Positions 55,561 to 64,000 of a DNA stretch of 64,000 nt are shown here, in pieces. Both the position numbers and the translations under genes were made by a program. Origin of the DNA: Biomphalaria glabrata (taxonomy: Eukaryota > Mollusca > Gastropoda > Planorbidae); the NCBI RefSeq assembly GCF_947242115.1, contig NC_074725.1, positions 20,431,898-20,495,897 on the forward strand. The letters are read 5' to 3'. The notes under the pieces are model-generated. The model was not told the DNA's origin, made no database searches, and saw nothing but the letters and a program-made list of their open reading frames with translations. Positions within the stretch are counted from its first letter, which is position 1. Every line of letters starts with the position of its first letter.

Positions 55561-55593
55561 CCCCCCCCCCCTGGATCCGCCAGTGTGCTAAAG

Positions 55594-56729
55594 TAGCCTA
55601 AAGAAAGTGCCTAAAGTTAAAGTTAAAGTAAATCTTAATCTCTTAAATTCTGTACTCTAGTCTAGATTCTTAATCTAGATCTAGACTATCTAGATTCTAG
55701 AGATAGAAGAGTCTAACTATTCTAGATCTAGACTAGATTAGATTAGAGTCTTACTCTTAGACGTGACTCTACACACTAGTCACTCTATTCTATAGACTAG
55801 TGACTAGTTGTAAGTTATATCTAGAATCTAGATCTAGATTCTAGAAAGTTAGAAAGTCTGTCTAGAATCTAGATTTGTGACACAATCTAAGTGACTTAAA
55901 GGGAAACTCTGATGGTTTTGACAATTTTTGATTATATATCACCATGCCATAGGCCATAGCCATAGGCATATGATTTGATTTACAGATAATGAATATATTA
56001 TTCTTTTTTTTAAATTTGGAATAAAAACTTACTATTACTTAGTAATTGATGTTTTTCCAACATAATTTTCCTGCCATCCAAAACAGTCAGACTTTCACTG
56101 GGTTTCTAGTGACATCACAAATACATTTAATTTAATCTATTGACTTCTGAATTTTATGGGAAACCATACAGCAAGTTTACATTCTCATAAAAGAAATATA
56201 TCTTCGTCTATGCAGTTAGATCTATGATCTTATATGCAAAGAAAAAAATGCGTATTAAAAGTAGATTTACATGCTTCACTAACCACGGCAGTGTGTATTT
56301 TCTTGCCAGACCACTCAACACACAACAAACACTATCGCTTGGTCTTGGTTGTCTAGTCATGACCGACTACACATAGTCTCAACTAGCCTTACACTGGTCA
56401 GTTTGATCGAATCAGTCAGACACATGATCTATTTACTTCTTGGGACAGGGAAAGGCTTCTTAAAGATGAAAATGTTACTTTTTTCTCGAGTTGGTTATCC
56501 AATGCTTTTAGATCTATTTTTATACAAGTATATATATATATATATGATACATCTGGATCTAGACTCTACTCTACTAGATCTAGCACTTCTCTACTTTGAG
56601 CCTTGAGTCCATTTCACCTATATAATACTATAGATCTATATAGAGCGAAGTATATAGACTAGAGTAGTCTAAATCTTTTTTTTTTCTATAGATTTATATA
56701 GAAATGTTTTCTCTCATCAGTGAAAAAGA
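55594..56729. promoter_or_regulatory. Upstream region of UPF3
   Basis: The interval between the hAT-like element and the UPF3 start holds TCTAGATCT-type blocks (55640-55890), a Kolobok-type terminus and a TA microsatellite near 56530. The UPF3 5' UTR and promoter should be here; no TATA box or initiator can be called with confidence. Confidence 0.4.
55900..56140 (+). mobile_element. Kolobok-type element terminus
   Basis: TTAA at 55896-55899 is followed by AGGGAAACTCTGATGGTTTT. The next 230 bp match, inverted, the right end of the element at 59954-61288, including AGTAATTGATGTTTTT and CCAAAACAGTCAGA. A right end was not found, so it may be truncated. Confidence 0.55.
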
Positions 56730-59700
56730 ATGACTTTAGGGACAACCGCTAAAAATGATACAGATATGCAAAAACCTCCATTGGAGAAAAAAAAAGAGAA
56801 AGATCATACACCAACAAAAGTAAGTAGGTCTAGTTATATATATCTATATATCTAGTTCTAGTATATAGCTCTATATTAGATTATTAGATAGATTAGAGAG
56901 AGTGAGACTAGTATGAAAAATAGTAAATTATGAAAAATAAATTTTAAAAACAGAACTTGAGTAAAATTGCATCCATTATTATGAATCTAAATTATCTAAT
57001 AATAATTTTAAAAAATCTAGATATTTAATAATCTAGATCTAGAATCTATAATTCTAATCTAAATTTTAGATTTTTTCTAGAGTAGACTAACAATAAAAAT
57101 TTTGTGCTTTAGAGATATTTTTATTAGGCCTATAGTTTATGATAACTATTATTATTATTTATTATTATTATAATATAGATCAGCATTTCATTGTTTTGAT
57201 ATTTATATTATTTGAAGTATTTGAAATGAACTATCATATCGTTAATTCAAAGTCAGGTGTTACTTTGTATAATTGATATTACTTATATTGAATTGTGATA
57301 ATACCTAATATAAATAGTATTTTTATTATCTCTCTTTGAAGTCCTATAGTCAAATTTTCTTTAAATTATTATATATAAACATATAAACTGAAATAATTAT
57401 TAACATTTTAGGAGTTCCTTGTTTATATTTAAAAAAAAAATATTCTCTGAACATTTTCAAAATCTTTGATCTACCAAAATCTGTGATGAATCAGCATCTG
57501 TAGTTTATCATAATCTGTGATTTACCAAAAATGAGGGTGCTGTGTCCTAAGACTTTTAAAAAAATGTGTTAAATTTGGAATGTTGAATGTAGCTTCAACT
57601 TTTTGTCTTTACAGTTTTTAATCTTAATAAATAATAGAAACTTTTTAATTTATCACCTTTACAGGTAGTGATTAGACGATTGCCCCCCTCACTGACACCT
57701 GAAGAATTTGTACAGCAAGTGTCTCCATTGCCTGAATATGATTTTTTCTACTTTGTGCGAGCTGACATGAGGTAGACCATTCTATTAATGAATAACTTTT
57801 ACATCCTGTTTTGATTGGGTGCTGACAATGTTAATGTTTTGATTGGGTGTTGCCAATGTTAGTGTTTCATACGTTGCAAATTACAGTTCTGTTTTGGCCT
57901 ATTTCTATTTTGGAAATAGATAATGACATTCTTCACAACAGTCCTGAAAGGAACAAAGTGTCCATGAAGTTAATTTTCTTACATCTTCAATCCTTTCAAG
58001 CTTTGTTAATTAATTCAATGTAACTGTGAATCTGCACTGTTCTTGCCTATTATTATATTCAGTTTCGTGTACTAAATAATAATAATATTATGTCTTTATT
58101 AATCCTTGAGTCTTGCAATGTGTGCATTGCACATGAGATTTGGGCAAAAGGATGTGAATGCTGTAATATGAATACACTTTCTGATCAACTAATTCAAGCA
58201 TAAATCATATAAAAGTCTTTTTATTATTACATTTTATTTATGTTTGTTAAAATAATGAAGCATTGGTTTTCATTACAGTCTTGGTCAAAATGCTTTCACA
58301 AGAGCCTACATTAATTTCCTAGTTCCTGAGGATATCTTCATTTTTAGGGACAAATTTGATGGATATGTTTTCTTGGATGCAAAAGTTAAGTATTCACACC
58401 ATGCCAATTCAAATGAAATATATAATTATTGTTTTTTTAACATTTATTATAAAGTCAATAAAATATCATTTTTATCTTTTACATTACAGTTAAGTATGTT
58501 TTTACATACTTCTTTACTGAAATGCTTTTTTAAAAATTATCCCCACATTTTTTTTTACAGGTGGAGAGTATCCAGCCATTGTGGAATTTGCACCATTTCA
58601 AAAAGTACCGAAGAAAAAGCCAAAAAAGGTTGATGCAAAAAATGGAGTAATAGAGCAAGGTATGTGATGATAATTTATTATGTACAAATGTATCTGCGTG
58701 GCTATTTACAAGCCATTGTTTTTCATGATTAAGGATCATTAAGAAACACTAGGATTCATAAAACACTCAATATTATGTGATTTGTTTGTTGTTGTAATAG
58801 TTCCAAACATAAATTAGCGCAGTCATTTGTGGTAATAATTGAAACATTATTTCAAGTTGGACTGAATGGCTTAGCTAGTTGTGATGTATTGTAGTTACTA
58901 AATTTATAGTTTTACAAATCAAATCATTGGTTCTCCATTCTGTTCACATTCTTAGACAGTGACTATAAAAAGTTTGTGGAAAATGTGTCCAAGCCACCAG
59001 AGGTCCCTGCAGTGTCCCTTGATGCCATGGTTGTAGAAGTGGAGACAAAAGAAAATAGCTTTGGTTTGTTCATGTCTTTTTTTTTTACCTCCATTTGATT
59101 GTCTGTATGTAATGCTTTCAAAGGAAATGGGCTTATTTGTTTTGTTATAATTTAAAATCTTAGCTTGCTGTTCCATAGGAAATGTGTTAAATCTGTTGAC
59201 CTCATGTTCAGTTGCATGAAGAAGATCTAAGCTAATCTTAGCTTGCTGTTCCAGAGGACAGTGTTATTTTTACAATGGAATTTTTGTTAAATCTGTTGAC
59301 CTAATGTCTGGTTGTATGACAGAGATCTTAGTTTCTGAAATAGATAATTTAATCCTGCAAGTACAAATCATAAAAGATTGAACACACACTAATGGAGTAA
59401 AGTGCTTGGCTTTCGAACCGGGGGTCCAGGGTTCGTATTCTGGTGAAGTTAGGGATTTTTAATTTCGGCATCTTTGGGCGCCTCTTAGTCCACCCAGCTC
59501 TAATGGGTACCTGACATTAGTTGGGGAAAAGTAAAGACGGTTGGTTGTTGTGCTGTCCACATGACCACCTTGTTAACTGTAGGCCACAGAAACAGATGAC
59601 CTTTACATCAGAAACATTGGTTTATAACCTGATTGTTTAGAATGTCAGGTTTCAAAGTTTGAATTATATTTCCAAGACTAACCACTAGAGTACAAGTACA

Positions 59701-62700
59701 AGGGTTTTTTTTTTACAGTTTCTGTACCAGCTTTGTCATCCCTAAGGGCATTACAACCTGGTTCACCAAAAACAGGGATAGATCCAAGGATGGCATTCTG
59801 CCTACTTTTAGCCTTGTGACACAACATTATGTAATACTATAGACAAATTCTCTTCACTGTATAATATTTTTATTAGCTGAGTTTACACATTTTCTATTGG
59901 TGTTTTGTTGTTGTTTTTTCAAATCAGAATAGTTCTTAGTTCTGAGAACTTAAAGGGAAACTCCGATAGTTTTTCAAATTTTACTTATTGACATATTTAA
60001 ATTCTGCGTAAAAAGTTGTAATAGTAAACATTATATCATTTTTTATTTAAATGCTCGGAAAATTTTATATTTAATAAATTAGACAGAAAATTCTCCACGC
60101 CCCCCAAAAAACGGGGTTCTGCAAGATGTTTTTAGTTTTTAAAAACGTGACGTCACAAGGTTGCTGGCTGAATTTAGATCTAGACCTTTATAACCGATAA
60201 ACTCTCTAGTCTAGATCTAGACCTATCGGATCGCATTTATTGTTACGCTTCACAGCTAGATCTAGTCTCCACGTTGATTTATAATCGGTCATTGTTTATA
60301 AATAATATTCTAGATCTAAACCTCTATTTCTACTTGAAGAAAATTAAATATTGTTTTTCAGCTTGTTGCAGTAGTTCCAATCACAAAGATAAAATCAGCA
60401 AGTATGCTGATACAGAAATTAGTGTCTCTTTTCATTTGTTTCCAAGAGATGAACTTGAATGAAGTTTTATAGGGAAAATGGGAAAAATTTATTCGCCTGA
60501 AGAGAAAATATTTTACAAAGGCATTAGCTAATTCCTGTTTATGTTCAAACCATTTTGAGAGAAGCTGTTTCAGCAACTTCATTTTCATTGCTGTGGAAAT
60601 GGGATTTGAAAAAAATTGAAGTTAATACCAGGTGCAGTACCAACAATAGATTGGATTTCCAGGCCGAAGAATTCAATTAATGATACTACTGAGACATTTA
60701 AAAAAAACTGAAGTTCATAAATATAAATGAATCAGATTTGTGAGCTAGAAATTTACTACGAATACTAGATCTACTATTAAATTTCTTATTTAATAAGTAG
60801 ATCTATCGTCTACGAAACTCAATTCCAACTTTTTAACTTTTGACCTAGTGGGTGTGTCTCGCCGGCTGAGCCAGCGTCAAGCTCTCATCACTTTTTCCAT
60901 GTCAACCAATGTTAGGTCAAAATTGCACAAAAAAATCATAACTTTCTTACTGTCAAACATACAGTCATAATTTATACACCATTAGAAATTACTTTTAAAG
61001 TATTTTAATGAAGTACTAACGAAACATTTTTTTATCAAAGATATTTTTTTTTCCTCGTCCTCGTATAACTTGGCGCCTCCCTATCTATAGGATTTGAGTG
61101 CACACTTGTGACGTCACACAGAAATTCAGTGAAAATCTGACTGTTTTGGATGCGCAGAAAAATTATGTCACAAAAACATCAATTACTAAGTTATTCTTGC
61201 AAATAAAAAAAAAAGAATAATATATTCATTATCTATAAATCAAAACACATATTATATCAAAAATTGTCAAAACCATCGGAGTTTCTCTTTAATGTTTAAA
61301 TTTTAAAGTCTATTTATAAAAAAAAAATTGTTTATTATAAATCTATTATAGAGTCTATTTTTTATGCAAAAACATTTTTTCACATATTTGGCTTCATTCT
61401 TTAGCAAGGTCTGGAAGCAGTCGAGTGTCCACTCCACTTCTGGAATACTTAAGGAAGAGGCGAGAGGAGAGAAAACTCAACATAGCGGTGAGTTTAATTT
61501 TTTTTACATTGCATTTACATTTTTTTTTACATTTTATAAAAAATACATTTTAGCAAGTCCTTGTAAAAAATTAAGTTACAATCACTTGTATCACATTATA
61601 GTAAGTTTCTGTGGCTGAGTGGTTACGCCATGGGGGTCTCGAGTTTAAATCTCTTTGAAGACTGGAATTATGAATTTTGAGATTTTCAAGATGAACTTAC
61701 GTTCACACAATGCTAATGTGTACCTAAGTTGGGTAAAGTAAAGTTAGTTGGTCATTGTGCTGGCCACATGACACTCTTGTTAACCATCTGCAATTAAAAG
61801 AGATGAACATAACATCATCTGCCCTATAGCTGACAAGGTCTGATAGGGGAACTCTACTTTTCTTTTTTTTTTACTTCACAGTAAGTAACCTTTGCTAATA
61901 ATTTGTTTTGATAAAGTTTTAAATCACTGATTGTTATAATTGTGATATCTCACAGTTTTTGTGTTTGTTTTACTGAAATTGTTAAATTCTAGATGAATTC
62001 ACGATAGATGAAATTTAAAAAAAAAAGTTATTCACAAAAAAATCCATATCGTCTTCAATATTTTATTAACTCAGTAAGACCTGTGTTTTTTTAAGTTTTT
62101 GTTTTAAATCAAACTTTGGTTATGTTTCTGTATTATTTATATCAAAGTTTTTTGCTGTTTTTTTTTCTAACTAGAAATTGAAAGAAGAAAGAAGACGAGG
62201 TGGAATGAGAGACAGTGATAGGAAACGGTCTGGAAATGATGATCTTGATCGCCGAAAGTCTTCAGACAAAGATAGGATGAGGGACAGGGATCGGGATCGT
62301 CACAACAGGGATCGAGACAGGCTGAGAGAAAGGGACAGGATTCGAGACAGGAGACGAGAAAAAGACCCTCCTAGGTCAGACAGGCTGAAGGAGGAAAAAG
62401 ATGGAGAAAGGAAGTGGATGAAAGACACTGAGGGGACACCAAAGATGGTGAGAGAATCATGTTTGGATTGGTTACAAATATTTCATTTATTCAGCTCAGT
62501 TTTCTGACATTCTTAGAGTCAATATCCATAAAGAGGTCTGTCCATGACTTAATTAGCCCACCTAATAATTTACTTTGCATGTTTCTTATTGAGTGAACTT
62601 AACAGGTTGGGCTTTTGATGTGGTTATTTTTCCTTAGTTTAAATTTACTCACTTACTTAGACTTGCACTGTTCAGCTCATTGGGCGGCAAGCTGTCTTCA

Positions 62701-63796
62701 TAAAGATATGTCACTGGCAATGTCTGGAGTCTCTTCCCACCTGGTGTCCACTGCTCTGAGGTCCTCTATGAAAGTGCAGTGCCAAGTTATACTGTTTGCA
62801 CTTTCCCCGTATTTGTCTCAATGTCAGCACAACTCTTGGTATGCATAATTCATTCTTTCAGAGGACATGTCCCGCAAACCTCATGTGAGGCTTGGTATAA
62901 GTTTACTTAAATAAATTTTTTCTTTCATGGGGACAGGGTGGCTCATTGTTGAGGCAGCAAACTGTTGGGCGTGCCTAGAGGGTCAACGTTTAATATATTT
63001 AATTAAAATACTAACTAGTAATGAAGTATTCTTTTTTTTTATCTTTGATCAATCAGCTTTTGAGGAACACAGAGAGGGATAACGTGTCTTACGATAATAC
63101 TGCAGCTTCTGAGAAGCCTACGATAGTCCTGGAGAGAGAGAAAAAAGAAGATAAAGATCTTGTACAGGAGCGGTTGTCAGAGCCTGATGCTGGGAAAGGA
63201 TTTAGAGATAGGAGGTCAGAAGAGATCAGGATGAAGAGAAGCAGCGGAGGTACCTCTAAATGGGACGAAAGAAGGCGGGAGGATGATAGAGATAGGCAAC
63301 GAGGGGGCAGGGTCAGGGGTTATGATGATGACAGAGGCAGGTCGTATAAAGATCAAGGAGCCAGGAGTTTCAGGGACGATGCTGATCGCAGGCCATTGGA
63401 CAGGGATAAAAACCGAGGTGAAAGGTACACAGACAGGGGCTATAAATACGGCAGCAGTGGTGGTTATCGTGACAAGTTTAAGGAGGACAGAGGAGGAAAT
63501 GGCAGGAGAGGAGGCTATAATGACAGGGATGATGGGAGAGGTAGCGGAGACAGGGATCGAGATGAGAGAAAAGGTGGACTAGACAGAGAGGAGAGAAGAG
63601 ATGCTGGAAAGGACAGAGAGGAGAGAAGAAATGTGGACAGGGATGACAGGAGAGATGACAGGAAAATAGGAGCTGGTGATGGCTGGAAGAGGAAAGAATT
63701 GGAAACTAAGAAATTTGAAAAGCCAGTGGAAAGAAAACCAGAATTTGTGAGAAATAAAATTTCAGAAGATGGAAAGAAAGAAGGCTCAAGTTCAAG
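56730..63796 (+). CDS. UPF3: UPF3, regulator of nonsense transcripts 3 (partial, 3' end outside)
   Basis: Nonsense-mediated decay factor that links UPF2 to the exon junction complex. Exons: 56730-56819, 57665-57771, 58279-58384, 58561 or 58569-58659, 58956-59063, 61405-61487, 62175-62447, 63057-63796, continuing past the window. An in-frame TGA three codons upstream fixes the start. The RRM-like domain (residues about 31-125) reads VVIRRLPPSLTPEEF, RAYINFLVPEDIFIFRDKFD, GYVFLDAK and YPAIVEFAPFQKVPKKK, then DSDYKKFVENV and TPLLEYLRKRREERK, as in UPF3A/B. The last two exons encode a long Arg/Asp/Glu/Lys-rich tail. The exon-junction-binding motif should lie beyond the window. Odd: joining exon 3 to exon 4 by the first AG shifts the frame. 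A second AG 8 bases on restores it but drops the conserved GGE; see findings. Confidence 0.95.
59159..59335. repeat. Tandem duplication, about 78-95 bp, two copies
   Basis: CTTAGCTTGCTGTTCCA starts at 59159 and 59237. Both copies run through GTTAAATCTGTTGACCT and a GATCT(A/T)A end, the second with an extra insert. It lies in UPF3 intron 5. Confidence 0.65.
59393..59612 (+). repeat. tRNA-derived SINE, family A
   Basis: The head AGTGCTTGGCTTTCGAACCG is followed by GTCCAGGGTTCGTATTCTGG (B box), CACCCAGCTCTAATGGGTAC and AACAGATGACCTTTACATC. It lies in UPF3 intron 5, same strand as the gene. Confidence 0.85.
59954..61288 (+). mobile_element. Kolobok-type DNA element encoding a THAP domain remnant
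   Basis: TTAA flanks both ends (59950-59953, 61289-61292). The ends are AGGGAAACTCCGATAG and, inverted, AGAGAAACTCCGATGG. From 60361 the plus strand reads ACCSSSNHKDK, then ISVSFHLFPRDELE, a stop, and further pieces in shifted frames ending near a THAP-like PGAVPTIDW (CxxC-type zinc ligands, FP box and closing AVPTI block). TTAA duplications together with THAP proteins are known for the Kolobok superfamily. No DDE transposase is visible. Perfect TGACGTCA palindromes lie at 60148-60155 and 61109-61116, 194 and 172 bp from the two ends. It lies in UPF3 intron 5. Confidence 0.75.
61606..61860 (+). repeat. tRNA-derived SINE, family A
   Basis: TTTCTGTGGCTGAGTGGTTA (A-box region) and GTCTCGAGTTTAAATCTC (B-box region) head the copy. 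The body has TTGTGCTGGCCACATGACAC, ACATCATCTGCCCTATAG and AGGTCTGATAGGGG and ends in a T-rich tail. It lies in UPF3 intron 6. Confidence 0.8.
62660..62900. repeat. Possible decayed LINE fragment in UPF3 intron 7
   Basis: GGGCGGCAAGCTGTCTTC, GTCCACTGCTCTGAGGTCC and GTGCAGTGCCAAGTTATAC form a GC-richer block with no stable frame. The wording resembles antisense LINE coding text, but no relative in this window confirms it. Confidence 0.25.
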
Positions 63797-64000
63797 GTGA
63801 GCCGCATTTTTTAAAAATTTACCATCTTTTAATTCCGACTAGCCTGGACTTAAAAGACCTGTTAGCACCGTCATCTGGCTTCAAAGTTCTGTCGCCATCT
63901 TAGCACATTTGTGTTGTGGCTGTGTCCCCAATGTTAGCTTGTTCATCACATTCATGGTTAGGAATGAAGAGCTATACACTAATTAATGGGACTTGTTGAA

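Larger units (their letters stand above)
53397..55585. mobile_element. hAT-like non-autonomous element filled with tandem repeats
   Basis: Ends are CACTAGCGGATCCAG and, inverted, CACTGGCGGATCCAG (14 of 15 identical). They are flanked by TGCTAAAG at 53389-53396 and 55586-55593, an 8-bp duplication typical of hAT. No transposase is visible. Inside are telomere-like CCCTAA words (53445-53482), a CA/TA microsatellite, a 97-bp hairpin-bearing array (53632-54100) and a second array with long C and G tracts (54830-55560). Short open frames across the 97-bp array are by-products of the repetition. Confidence 0.8.

Noticed and set aside
62178-62507. A free-standing RD-rich small protein
   Set aside because: The frame is UPF3 exon 62175-62447 read on into its intron; the GT donor at 62448 and the phase fit the UPF3 chain.
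63283-63582. 99-codon plus-strand frame
   Set aside because: An out-of-frame shadow of the UPF3 Arg/Asp/Glu-rich exon 63057-63796.

Overview
This is a eukaryotic, AT-rich, intron-dense window with four protein-coding genes and many decayed transposable elements. Conserved animal genes, several tRNA-derived SINE copies, and blocks built from TCTAGATCT-like words suggest a heterobranch gastropod, probably a freshwater snail of the Biomphalaria/Bulinus type. The species is inference; an animal (lophotrochozoan) genome is well supported. Exon borders were placed by hand from splice signals and checked for reading phase.

Layout. (1) 329-15243, minus: UVRAG, the C2/coiled-coil subunit of the Vps34-Beclin 1 complex, 16 coding exons, complete. 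(2) 16392-25255, plus: CCNC (cyclin C of the Mediator kinase module), 11 coding exons, complete. UVRAG and CCNC are head to head with 1,148 bp between start codons, a likely shared promoter. (3) 27707-46284, minus: a large C2H2 zinc-finger protein with an AT-hook, 17 coding exons, about 1,402 residues, ten fingers. I do not recognise a named orthologue. It converges on CCNC. (4) 56730-63796 and beyond, plus: UPF3, the nonsense-mediated decay factor that bridges to the exon junction complex. Its 3' end is outside the window.

Mobile DNA. UVRAG introns hold a 2.8-kb terminal-inverted-repeat element and a Helitron-like element. CCNC introns hold tails of at least three LINE families. The zinc-finger gene holds a piggyBac remnant, a 35-bp minisatellite with higher-order structure, a possible solo LTR and SINEs. 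The 46.3-56.7 kb gap between genes holds a 2.2-kb hAT element with a perfect 8-bp target duplication. It also holds a LINE tail, and a second hAT-like element filled with 97-bp repeats that each carry a GCGAAGC hairpin and with long G/C tracts. A THAP-coding, TTAA-flanked element (Kolobok type) lies in a UPF3 intron, and a related end lies 0.8 kb upstream of UPF3.

The genes do not form a pathway: autophagy/endosome traffic, transcription, an unassigned nuclear factor and mRNA surveillance. The main points to follow up are the zinc-finger gene, the hairpin-repeat hAT element, the minisatellite, the THAP element and a one-base frame problem at a UPF3 exon junction.
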